A stretch of 10,940 nucleotides of DNA from positions 1-10,940 of the forward strand of contig JAFVDC010000088.1 in assembly GCA_017478685.1 (NCBI GenBank), given 5' to 3'. Under the pieces are notes generated by a model. That model saw nothing but the letters and a program-made list of their open reading frames with translations. It was not told the DNA's origin and ran no database searches. Position numbers and translations under genes: made by a program. The DNA is from Bacteroidales bacterium. Lineage in GTDB: Bacteria; Bacteroidota; Bacteroidia; Bacteroidales; UBA932. This document shows positions 1-5,703 of this stretch, one piece after another. Positions within the stretch are counted from its first letter, which is position 1; each line of letters opens with the position of its first letter.

Positions 1-479
1 AGGCTCGCAACAAATATACATACTTCGCTTCAAAGGCTAAGAAGGAAGGCTACAACCAGATCGCTGCCATTTTCGAAGAAACTGCCGGAAATGAAAAAGA
101 ACATGCGAAGATTTGGTTCAAACTGCTGAACGGCGGTGAAATTCCCGACACCATCGCCAACCTGGAAGCTGCCGCTGACGGCGAAAACTACGAATGGACC
201 GACATGTACGCCCGCATGGCCCGCGAAGCCCGCGAGGAAGGCTTCGATGAGATTGCCGCCAAATTCGAGATGGTTGGAGAGATTGAGCGCCACCATGAGG
301 AGCGCTACCTCAAGCTCCTTGAGAACGTAAACGGCAAGAAGGTGTTCTCCAAGGACGGTGACGCCATCTGGCAGTGCGCCAACTGCGGTCACATTGTGGT
401 TGGGAAAGAGGCACCGGACGTATGCCCCGTGTGCAATCACCCCCAGAGTTACTTCCAGGTTCTTGCACAGAACTACTAA
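1..479 (+). CDS. rbr: Rubrerythrin, 5' end cut off by the window edge
   Basis: Rubrerythrin is a cytoplasmic non-haem di-iron peroxidase that reduces hydrogen peroxide in anaerobes, taking electrons through its own rubredoxin-like domain. The frame is open from base 3 and gives 158 residues before TAA at 477-479; the family is usually about 190 residues, so roughly 30 are missing, including the first Glu iron ligand that should lie just before the visible ARNKYTYFA. The ferritin-like four-helix part shows ETAGNEKEH (second ligand helix) and [10 protein letters not shown] (last ligand helix). The C-terminal rubredoxin-like domain has CANC (375-386) and CPVC (423-434) for the Fe-Cys4 site. A strong hairpin follows at once, so this is the last gene of its unit. 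Family assignment is secure; the true start is outside the window. Confidence 0.96.
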   Translation, partial: ARNKYTYFASKAKKEGYNQIAAIFEETAGNEKEHAKIWFKLLNGGEIPDTIANLEAAADGENYEWTDMYARMAREAREEGFDEIAAKFEMVGEIERHHEERYLKLLENVNGKKVFSKDGDAIWQCANCGHIVVGKEAPDVCPVCNHPQSYFQVLAQNY

Positions 480-513
480 TAATAAAGGCCCGCAAGCGCG
501 GGCCTTTATTATT
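478..513. terminator. Bidirectional intrinsic terminator between convergent genes
   Basis: A perfect 16-bp inverted repeat (478-493 with 498-513) closes on a 4-base loop, AAGC. The core is GGCCCGC/GCGGGCC and the flanks are A-rich on the left and T-rich on the right, so a U-rich tail forms on whichever strand is read. It overlaps the rubrerythrin stop codon and lies 15 bases from the stop of the minus-strand gene, so it can end transcription from both sides. Confidence 0.9.
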
Positions 514-528
514 GAACAAGTATAACTC

Positions 529-936
529 TTAGTAAGTTACAACGGGCTCAAGTTCCTTGGCAAGGTCAATGTACTTCTGGATTTCCTTTTCTACGGGAGT
601 ACGCTTGCAAAGGTGCTTTGCTTCATTGACCTCAAGCATTTTGGCTGCGAGGTTGGCAGCATTGCGGTTGCGGAGTTCCTTGACGGTGTCTACACCGGCG
701 GCCTCAAGGAGTTCTGAGAACTGAGGGCCGACACCCTTGATACGGAAAAGGTCTGCGTGGTTTACCCAGGTGAGGATGAGGTCTCCGCGGATACCGGTTT
801 GCTCTTCCAGGGCCTTGCGGCCTTTAGGGGCAGCACCCTTCTCAAGAAGCTGGTCTACTGTTTCAATACCTGCAGCAACGAGTTTTTCTGCATAAACGGG
901 GCCGATTCCCTGAATGTCAATGATTTTGTAAGCCAT
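529..936 (-). CDS. DUF4332-like helix-hairpin-helix protein
   Basis: This 135-residue protein has two helix-hairpin-helix-like units: IQGIGPVYAEKLVAAGI at about 8-24 and IKGVGPQFSELLEAAGV at about 66-82. Each has the GhGP turn and a following Leu/Ala-rich helix, matching the layout of DUF4332 proteins. Such units usually contact the DNA backbone non-specifically, or serve as a fold in DNA-associated proteins; no catalytic motif is visible. There is no signal peptide or membrane segment, so it should be cytoplasmic. The C-terminal part (about 105-128) is lysine- and glutamate-rich helix. The gene stands alone, convergent with rubrerythrin and divergent from the 1046 gene. The start is the ATG at 934-936, after an A/T-rich leader with a TATATTTG element. 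The family call is from motif recognition; DNA binding is inferred and the role unknown. Confidence 0.8.
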   Translation of the reverse strand: MAYKIIDIQGIGPVYAEKLVAAGIETVDQLLEKGAAPKGRKALEEQTGIRGDLILTWVNHADLFRIKGVGPQFSELLEAAGVDTVKELRNRNAANLAAKMLEVNEAKHLCKRTPVEKEIQKYIDLAKELEPVVTY

Positions 937-977
937 AGTATTTTAATTATTAATTGGTTGTGCTGTGTTTCATTTCT

Positions 978-985
978 CAAATATA
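978..985 (-). promoter_or_regulatory. Bacteroidota-type -7 element for the DUF4332-like gene
   Basis: The minus strand reads TATATTTG here, matching TAnnTTTG of the Bacteroidota primary sigma factor. It lies about 41 bases before the ATG, leaving an A/T-rich leader of around 35 bases. I see no well-spaced -33 TTG. It is back to back with the plus-strand element at 1018-1025, 32 bases away. Confidence 0.65.
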
Positions 986-1017
986 AAAATAAATTCTCAA
1001 AAAAGGAAATTTTTTCA

Positions 1018-1025
1018 TATATTTG
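1018..1025 (+). promoter_or_regulatory. Bacteroidota-type -7 element for the 1046-4657 cluster
   Basis: TATATTTG followed by CAGC matches TAnnTTTG and lies 20 bases before the first ATG of the five-gene cluster. The A/T-rich upstream tract (986-1017) has no clear -33 TTG at the usual distance. It is the only good promoter candidate I see before the cluster. Confidence 0.7.
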
Positions 1026-1045
1026 CAGCTGTAAGGTATTAAACA

Positions 1046-1507
1046 ATGGAAACATATCCTTTGGAAGCCCAAAAAATTTATTATTCCTCTGACCTTCTTA
1101 CCCTGGACTGTGAAAACGGCCCGGAGACCTTGAAGATTGGAGAATGGCTGCTGAAGGATCCCGTTCGCATTCACCGCATGATAGTGAAGGAGAAAGCCTT
1201 GCAGGTAGACCAGCTGGAGGTTTTCGCACCCCTTGTGTCCAAGCTTCGCCGCGCAGACTACGAATACTACCGCCGCATAACAGGCCTCAAGATGCTCATA
1301 GACTTCCCCGGATACAGCTCCGAAGTCGAGGCCCGCATTCCCTATGACACAGACCCCATCGCTTTCTACAAATGGTGGCGCAAAGGAAAGAACGAAAACA
1401 AAGTGTATCTCTCCCCCGCATACCAGTTCAAGCTCTTCCAGAAAGTTGCCAAGATGGAGCCCAAGGTCATGCTCAAAAAGGACATAGAGTTCGTAAAAAC
1501 CTTCTGA
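1046..1507 (+). CDS. Unrecognised 153-residue protein, first gene of a tight cluster
   Basis: I do not recognise this family. The product is a soluble-looking 153-residue protein with no signal peptide, membrane segment or zinc motif. It is rich in aromatic and basic residues, for example LRRADYEYYRRITGLK (about 67-82) and FYKWWRKGKNENK (about 106-118), and has a lysine-rich tail ending KTF. The basic and aromatic patches would suit nucleic-acid or protein binding, but that is only a guess. It starts at an ATG 20 bases after a TATATTTG promoter element, and its TGA (1505-1507) touches the ATG of the next gene, so the two are probably translated together. Base composition matches the neighbours. 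Coding status is well supported by position and tight junction; function is unknown. Confidence 0.85.
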   Translation: METYPLEAQKIYYSSDLLTLDCENGPETLKIGEWLLKDPVRIHRMIVKEKALQVDQLEVFAPLVSKLRRADYEYYRRITGLKMLIDFPGYSSEVEARIPYDTDPIAFYKWWRKGKNENKVYLSPAYQFKLFQKVAKMEPKVMLKKDIEFVKTF

Positions 1508-2128
1508 ATGACAGTCCCCGAAATTATGGCAGTCCCCACAGCCCCTTCAAGGGAGGAGCTTGTGAGGGACGTTTGGGACAACGACTACTGTCTCAGTTAC
1601 TCTGAAGACGGCACCAGGCTTCTGGACGCCGAAAATTTTCCCTCTGAAGTAACCGTAAAAGAGGGTTGCAGGGTCATCTGCGACAACGTTTTTGCATTCC
1701 AGGACTACATGGCCGAAGTAAAAATCGGCCAGGAAATCCCCTTGGAGCAGCGCAGTTCCTATCTTGAGAAGATCCATCTTCCCTCCACACTCACGCACAT
1801 AGGCGCCTGCGCCTTTGCCGAATGCGGGGAACTCATAACCATAAAACTTCCCGGGGGCCTTCTTTTCATTGGGGCATCGGCCTTTGTAGACTGCTGGCAG
1901 CTTGAATCCGTAAACATTCCCGCAGGTTGCAGGATTATCGGCCCGGGAGCATTCCAGGGCTGCATAAACCTATTCAGGGTAAGGCTGGGAAAATCCGTCG
2001 AAACCATTGGAGAGGATGCCTTTGACGACTGCGAATCCCTGGAGGAGGTAATAGTCCCCAAAGGAATGAAAGACCACTTCAAAGCACTTTTGCCAAAGCG
2101 TATCCATAAATACATAAAAGAGAAATGA
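1508..2128 (+). CDS. Cytoplasmic BspA-type leucine-rich repeat (LRR_5) protein
   Basis: This 206-residue protein carries four in-register 23-residue repeats at 89-111, 112-134, 135-157 and 158-180, following roughly I-x-L-P-x(5)-I-G-x-x-A-F-x-x-C-x-x-L. This is the LRR_5 (BspA, Treponema pallidum) type. A degenerate unit may precede them at about 46-74, and a partial one (VIVPKGM) follows before a basic C-terminus. The cysteine of the AFxxC position is kept in all four repeats. Known LRR_5 proteins are mostly secreted or surface-bound and bind proteins; this one has no signal peptide or anchor, so I infer a cytoplasmic scaffold role. Its ATG follows the previous TGA directly; an in-frame ATG at 1526 is an alternative. 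Its TGA overlaps the next start as ATGA. Confidence 0.88.
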   Translation: MTVPEIMAVPTAPSREELVRDVWDNDYCLSYSEDGTRLLDAENFPSEVTVKEGCRVICDNVFAFQDYMAEVKIGQEIPLEQRSSYLEKIHLPSTLTHIGACAFAECGELITIKLPGGLLFIGASAFVDCWQLESVNIPAGCRIIGPGAFQGCINLFRVRLGKSVETIGEDAFDDCESLEEVIVPKGMKDHFKALLPKRIHKYIKEK

Positions 2129-3078
2129 CCGGACAACAACTGAAAGTCCCGGAAGCCGGAAAGCTTCTGGAAACGCTGCTGACCCTTCTCCCCGAGAGGT
2201 CCCGCACAAGCATAAAGACCATGCTCTCAAAGGGCCAGATCCTCATAAACGGGGAAGGCGTCACCGCTTTTGACCATCCCCTCAGGAAAGGCGACACCAT
2301 CACGGTGCTTGCCAAAGGCATCTCCATAGCCCGTGCAATGCGCTCAGATGCCCGTGAGACAGTTGAGAAGGCCGGCGTCAAAATCTACTTCGAGGACCCC
2401 GACTACATAGTTGTGGAAAAACCCTCCGGCATGCTCACCGTTTCCAGCGGCAAGGAGAAAAACACCCTCTACTCCCTTCTCAACGCGTACATAAAGCTCA
2501 ATGCCCGCATGCAGCGCAAGGAAGACCTCATTTCCGGAGTGGAGCCCAACCGTGAAACCGCAAAGGTGTGGATAGTCCACCGCCTGGACCGCGGGACTTC
2601 CGGTGTGCTGGTGTTTGCCAAGAACGAGCGCGCAAAGGACATTCTCCAGAGCAAGTGGAAAGAACTTGTGGCCGAAAGAAAATACGTGGCCTGGCTTGAA
2701 GGCTCCCTGGAATCCGATTCCGGCGCCGTGCAAAGCTGGCTTATGGAAAACCCTAAGTCCATGAAAATGAAATCCTTCAAGGAGGAGGTGAAAGACGGCC
2801 AGCTTGCCATAACTCACTACAAGGTGCTTGAGCGCACACGCCGTTACACCCAGGTGGAATTCTCGCTTGAGACCGGGCGCAAGAACCAGATCCGCGTCCA
2901 TGCGGCCGAAGAACTTGGGCATCCCGTTGCCGGCGACGAAAAATACGGCGCCGAAACCAGTCCCATCCGCCGTCTTGCCCTCCATGCCACCACCCTGGTG
3001 TTCCGAAACCCCATTTCCGGGAAAATGCTCAGGTTCACCTCTCCCCTCCCCGAATCCTTTAACAAGTTCCTCAGATGA
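2125..3078 (+). CDS. RluA-family 23S rRNA/tRNA pseudouridine synthase with S4 domain
   Basis: The product converts specific uridines in structured RNA (23S rRNA for RluC/RluD, or tRNA for some relatives) to pseudouridine. The 317 residues are normal for the RluC/RluD type. An N-terminal S4 RNA-binding domain spans about 14-65 (TMLSKGQILINGE then LRKGDTITV). The catalytic domain begins near 85 with IYFEDPDYIVVEKPSGMLT and holds the HRLDRGTSGVLVFAKN motif, with the catalytic Asp at 155 inside HRLDR (152-156). The later GRKNQIRVHAAEELGHPVAGD motif is also intact. It overlaps the LRR gene by ATGA (2125-2128) and the hydrolase by ATGA (3075-3078), so translation is probably coupled on both sides. 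The family is certain; which RNA and position it modifies cannot be told from sequence alone. Confidence 0.95.
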   Translation: MTGQQLKVPEAGKLLETLLTLLPERSRTSIKTMLSKGQILINGEGVTAFDHPLRKGDTITVLAKGISIARAMRSDARETVEKAGVKIYFEDPDYIVVEKPSGMLTVSSGKEKNTLYSLLNAYIKLNARMQRKEDLISGVEPNRETAKVWIVHRLDRGTSGVLVFAKNERAKDILQSKWKELVAERKYVAWLEGSLESDSGAVQSWLMENPKSMKMKSFKEEVKDGQLAITHYKVLERTRRYTQVEFSLETGRKNQIRVHAAEELGHPVAGDEKYGAETSPIRRLALHATTLVFRNPISGKMLRFTSPLPESFNKFLR

Positions 3079-3941
3079 TTGAAAGAAAGATAATTGCGCC
3101 GGAGTCTCCCCGCGCCGTAATTGTGCTTGTGCACGGAATGTCGGAGCACAAGGAACGCTACTACCCTTTCATGAACTACCTTTCGGAGTCCGGCTATGCC
3201 ACGGTCATCGCCGACACCCGCGGCCACGGCCCCTCATGCCCTCCGGAGGACCTTGGATGGTTTGGAAAGGACGGGGCCAGTACGGTAATAGAGGACACCG
3301 CAGCCCTTATAAAATATGCAAAGGAAAGCTGGCCAGGCCTCAAGGTGTTCCTCCTTGGCCACAGCATGGGCTCCATGACAGTGCGCTGTATTCTCAAACG
3401 CCATCCGGAACTGATTGACGGCCTTGTGGTAGTTGGAAGCCCTTCCTGGAACCCCGCCACCCCCGCCGGGATCTTCCTAACAAAGGTGATGGCCCTTTTC
3501 CGCGGAGACCGTTTCCGCTCCAATTTGGTAACCGGCATGATGTTCTCCGAATGCATCCGCCGCTTCAAGGATGAGCCCCTCCATAACGCCTGGCTCTCAA
3601 CGAATTACGGCAATGTAGAGGAATACAACGCAGACCCCCTGTGCGGCTTCAAGTTCACCCTCAACGGCTACCGCACCGTAATGCAGCTCATGGCCGAAAC
3701 TTACAGCCCCAAGGGCTGGGCCCCCGCTACCGGCATCCCCGTGCACTTTGCCTCCGGAGAAGACGACCCCTTCATAAATACGCCGGAAGATTTTCGGAAG
3801 GCAGTGGAATTTGTCCGCTCAAACGGCTACAAGGACGTAAGTTCCACCCTTTACAAAGGGATGAGACACGAAATCCTCAACGAGGTAAACCGTGAACTTG
3901 TTTGGGCCGACATTAAAATAACATTTGACAAGTGGCTGTAG
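3075..3941 (+). CDS. Alpha/beta hydrolase, monoacylglycerol lipase / lysophospholipase-like
   Basis: This 288-residue serine hydrolase resembles the monoacylglycerol lipase (Hydrolase_4) group, which cleaves acyl esters of small lipids. Visible landmarks in order are the oxyanion-hole motif VHGMSEH (19-25), DTRGHGPS (47-54), the nucleophile elbow GHSMGS with Ser97, SGEDDPF with the probable acid Asp, and GMRHEIL with the catalytic His near the C-terminus. The triad appears complete. There is no signal peptide, so it should act in the cytoplasm or at the inner face of the membrane. The start ATG overlaps the pseudouridine synthase stop as ATGA, and its TAG lies ten bases inside the next gene. 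The fold and catalytic class are clear; the substrate is not, and other esterase roles remain possible. Confidence 0.92.
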   Translation: MIERKIIAPESPRAVIVLVHGMSEHKERYYPFMNYLSESGYATVIADTRGHGPSCPPEDLGWFGKDGASTVIEDTAALIKYAKESWPGLKVFLLGHSMGSMTVRCILKRHPELIDGLVVVGSPSWNPATPAGIFLTKVMALFRGDRFRSNLVTGMMFSECIRRFKDEPLHNAWLSTNYGNVEEYNADPLCGFKFTLNGYRTVMQLMAETYSPKGWAPATGIPVHFASGEDDPFINTPEDFRKAVEFVRSNGYKDVSSTLYKGMRHEILNEVNRELVWADIKITFDKWL

Positions 3942-4657
3942 TTTCCCGGTTTTCCCGCGTAGAACGCCTTGTAGGTGAAGATGGGCTTTCCCGCCTGGAG
4001 AACGCTCGCGTAATCCTTTTTGGCGTTGGCGGGGTTGGAAGCTGGTGTGCCGAATCACTCGTAAGAAGCGGAATAGGGCATCTTACCATTGTGGATCCGG
4101 ACCTTGTGGATGTAACCAACATTAACAGGCAGCTCCCTGCCACATCCTCCACCGTGGGCCTTCCCAAAGTGGAAGTCCTAAAGGAAAGGCTTCTGGACAT
4201 TAATCCCTCTTGCCAGATTACGGCGCTAAGGGAAAGATACAGTGCGGGTCCTAAGTGGGGCCTGGAAGGGTTTGACGTGGTTATAGACGCCATCGACTCC
4301 CTGTCCGACAAAGCCGCCCTCATCCTGGAAGCATCGGCCTCCACCGCCGCTTTTTTCTCATCCATGGGCGCTGCGTGCAAGATGGACCCCGGACAGGTCC
4401 GCGTGGCCGAATTCTTCTCCGTGAGAGGCTGTCCGCTGGGGGCTGCACTAAGAAAGAAACTGCGCCGTGAGGGCACTCTCCCCGCCAAACCGTTCATGTG
4501 CGTCTACGACGAAGAAGTGCTCCCGAACCTTGGTCCGGAGCAGGATCCCGGGCCCGGAAAAGCCATTGCAAACGGCACCATGGCGCATATTACGGGCATT
4601 TTCGGCTTCACTCTTGCGGGGCTTGCTATACGTGAGATTTTGAAAGATAAAGAATAA
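3932..4657 (+). CDS. tcdA: tRNA threonylcarbamoyladenosine dehydratase (ThiF/MoeB superfamily)
   Basis: TcdA (CsdL) uses ATP to cyclise threonylcarbamoyladenosine at position 37 of ANN-decoding tRNAs to ct6A. The 241 residues show the E1-like nucleotide-binding motif GVGGVGSW (31-38), the typical RFSRVERLVGEDGL entry (6-19), the DPDLVDVTNINRQ motif (55-67) that binds the ATP region, and later GAACKMDPGQVRVAEF. A small alternative is another ThiF/HesA-type activating enzyme, but no ThiS/MoaD-type partner lies nearby, and the N-terminal RFSRxERL is characteristic of TcdA. The start is a GTG at 3932, giving MAVVSRFSRVERL and a ten-base overlap with the hydrolase; no better-placed ATG exists. It is the last gene of the overlapping series. 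Confidence 0.93.
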   Translation: MAVVSRFSRVERLVGEDGLSRLENARVILFGVGGVGSWCAESLVRSGIGHLTIVDPDLVDVTNINRQLPATSSTVGLPKVEVLKERLLDINPSCQITALRERYSAGPKWGLEGFDVVIDAIDSLSDKAALILEASASTAAFFSSMGAACKMDPGQVRVAEFFSVRGCPLGAALRKKLRREGTLPAKPFMCVYDEEVLPNLGPEQDPGPGKAIANGTMAHITGIFGFTLAGLAIREILKDKE

Positions 4658-4661
4658 TTGC

Positions 4662-4669
4662 TAACTTTC
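4662..4669 (+). promoter_or_regulatory. Possible weak -7 element before cytidine deaminase
   Basis: TAACTTTC resembles TAnnTTTG except for its last base. It sits in the short gap after tcdA, six bases before the deaminase ATG at 4676. If used, transcription would begin at or next to the ATG. Read-through from the upstream cluster is equally possible. Confidence 0.35.
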
Positions 4670-4675
4670 GGCATT

Positions 4676-5158
4676 ATGGCAGACAAGAAATACATCATAA
4701 ACTATCAGGAATTCTCCTCTCCGGAGGAAATGTCACCCCAGGACCAGGAACTTGTAGCAGCCGCCCTGGACGCCCAGAAAGGTAGTTACTCCCCTTATTC
4801 CCATTTCCAGGTGGGGGCCGCCCTCAAACTGGAAAACGGCTTGGTTGTTAAGGGCGCAAACCAGGAAAACGCCGCATATCCTTCCGGCCTTTGCGCAGAG
4901 CGTACCGCCATGTTCCATGCCGGCGCCGCATACCCGGATGTCCCCTTTGACACCCTTGCCATTGCAGGATCGGACCACGGGGTGCTCTGCGAGAGTCCCG
5001 CTTCCCCCTGCGGCGCCTGCCGTCAGGTAATGGCCGAATACCAGAAAAAGCACGGCAAGCCCTTCAACATCATACTTGTGGGCTCCAAACGCATCCGTAA
5101 ATTCTTCAAAGTGGACGACGTCCTGCCGTTTATCTTCGATTCCTTGAAGATGGAATAG
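4676..5158 (+). CDS. cdd: Cytidine deaminase (zinc-dependent, tetrameric type)
   Basis: This enzyme hydrolyses cytidine and deoxycytidine to uridine and deoxyuridine in pyrimidine salvage. The 160 residues fit the short tetrameric class, which is somewhat above 130. Zinc-site motifs are intact: CAE at 73-75 (Cys ligand and catalytic Glu) and PCGAC at 111-115 (two Cys ligands). The substrate-binding stretches YSPYSHFQVGAAL (38-50) and GANQENAAYPSGL (60-72) are typical. I chose the ATG at 4676, giving MADKKYI; an in-frame TTG at 4658 would only add MLTFGI, which is not family-like and covers the possible promoter. The gene lies 18 bases after tcdA and about 32 bases before the SRP RNA. Confidence 0.95.
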   Translation: MADKKYIINYQEFSSPEEMSPQDQELVAAALDAQKGSYSPYSHFQVGAALKLENGLVVKGANQENAAYPSGLCAERTAMFHAGAAYPDVPFDTLAIAGSDHGVLCESPASPCGACRQVMAEYQKKHGKPFNIILVGSKRIRKFFKVDDVLPFIFDSLKME

Positions 5159-5179
5159 CGTAAAGTCAAAAATTATTGC

Positions 5180-5187
5180 TATCTTTG
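5180..5187 (+). promoter_or_regulatory. -7 element of the SRP RNA gene
   Basis: TATCTTTG followed by CAT matches TAnnTTTG. It lies 21 bases after the cdd stop and four to five bases before the inferred RNA 5' end (AGGGAAAG at 5191-5198), the spacing expected for a stable RNA with its own promoter. No clear -33 TTG at the usual distance. Confidence 0.75.
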
Positions 5188-5190
5188 CAT

Positions 5191-5296
5191 AGGGAAAGTC
5201 TTACACGACCAGCTCCCTCTGAATTCCCCCAGGGCAGGAATGCAGCAAGGGTAGGAGGTTGTAGCGGTGCGATGTCAAGGTGCTTTCCCTTTTTTT
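5191..5296 (+). ncRNA. ffs: Signal recognition particle RNA, small bacterial (4.5S) type
   Basis: This roughly 100-nt RNA pairs with Ffh in the signal recognition particle and targets nascent membrane and secreted proteins to FtsY at the membrane. The diagnostic domain IV hairpin is visible: tetraloop GGAA (5237-5240), closing stem GCA/TGC (5234-5236 with 5241-5243), the conserved symmetric loop CAGG (5230-5233) opposite AGCA (5244-5247), and a C-run/GGG stem outside it. The two ends pair as GGGAAAG (5192-5198) with CTTTCCC (5283-5289), and a seven-T run follows. Further arms can pair between CTCCC (5213-5217) and the GGAGG region (5254-5258). The size and lack of an Alu domain fit the short class. 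The exact ends are inferred from promoter and T-run. Confidence 0.93.
5283..5296 (+). terminator. U-tract terminator of the SRP RNA
   Basis: The 3' strand of the terminal SRP helix (CTTTCCC, 5283-5289) is followed by seven T (5290-5296), so the RNA's own closing stem plus U-tract probably ends transcription. It lies five bases before the stop of the convergent Fur-family gene. Confidence 0.7.
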
Positions 5297-5301
5297 GTGC
5301 C

Positions 5302-5703
5302 CTAGCGTGAAGCGCAGTCCGGGCAAATTCCGTGAATGAGATAGCTTGAAGATGACGCCTGATAGCCCTCTGGGACATCTACAGGCGGCACGGGAACATC
5401 ATGAAGGCAGTATGTCTTATGGCAGCGTGTGCAGTGGAAATGGACGTGGAGGTCGTCGTCGTGCTCTCCGGACGCATGGCAGAGTTCATAGCGCACGCCG
5501 TCTCCGCTGTCTTCAAGCACATGCACAAGATGCGCTTCGCGGAAAACGGTCAGCGTCCTGAAAATACTGCTCTTGTCTACGGTTTCCAGCCTTGTCTCAA
5601 GTTCCGTAAGGGACAGCGGCCGGCCGGCCGAAGACAGTTCACGCGCAACCAGGAGCCTGTTTGCCGTGGGTTTTATGCCGTGCTGCTGAAGTAAACTTTC
5701 CAT
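5302..5703 (-). CDS. Fur-family metal-dependent transcriptional regulator
   Basis: This 133-residue protein is a Fur/Zur/PerR-type regulator: an N-terminal winged helix (GIKPTANRLLVARELSSAGRPLSLTELE at about 9-36, then SSIFRTLTVFREAHLVH) and a C-terminal metal-binding dimerisation domain. The HVHFHCTRC stretch (86-94) holds regulatory-site histidines and the first structural-zinc pair, Cys91/Cys94; the second pair is Cys127/Cys130 in CPDC. The structural Zn-Cys4 site is complete. Which metal it senses cannot be decided; the SSIFRTL motif takes the place of the more usual SSVYRTL-like recognition helix. Its ATG overlaps the upstream isomerase-like gene by one base (TAATG), implying coupled translation, and I see no separate promoter. 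It converges on the SRP RNA. Confidence 0.92.
   Translation of the reverse strand: MESLLQQHGIKPTANRLLVARELSSAGRPLSLTELETRLETVDKSSIFRTLTVFREAHLVHVLEDSGDGVRYELCHASGEHDDDLHVHFHCTRCHKTYCLHDVPVPPVDVPEGYQASSSSYLIHGICPDCASR

Noticed and set aside
2344..2985. Open frame of 213 codons on the minus strand
   Set aside because: Antisense to the pseudouridine synthase catalytic domain; its residues are a composition shadow with no family resemblance.
4658..4675. TTG start giving a longer cytidine deaminase
   Set aside because: The extra six residues do not resemble family members and would cover the promoter-like TAACTTTC; the ATG at 4676 fits better.
5166..5378. Minus-strand open frame across the SRP RNA
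   Set aside because: It runs through the SRP RNA structure and the 3' end of the Fur-family gene; the RNA features explain the sequence.
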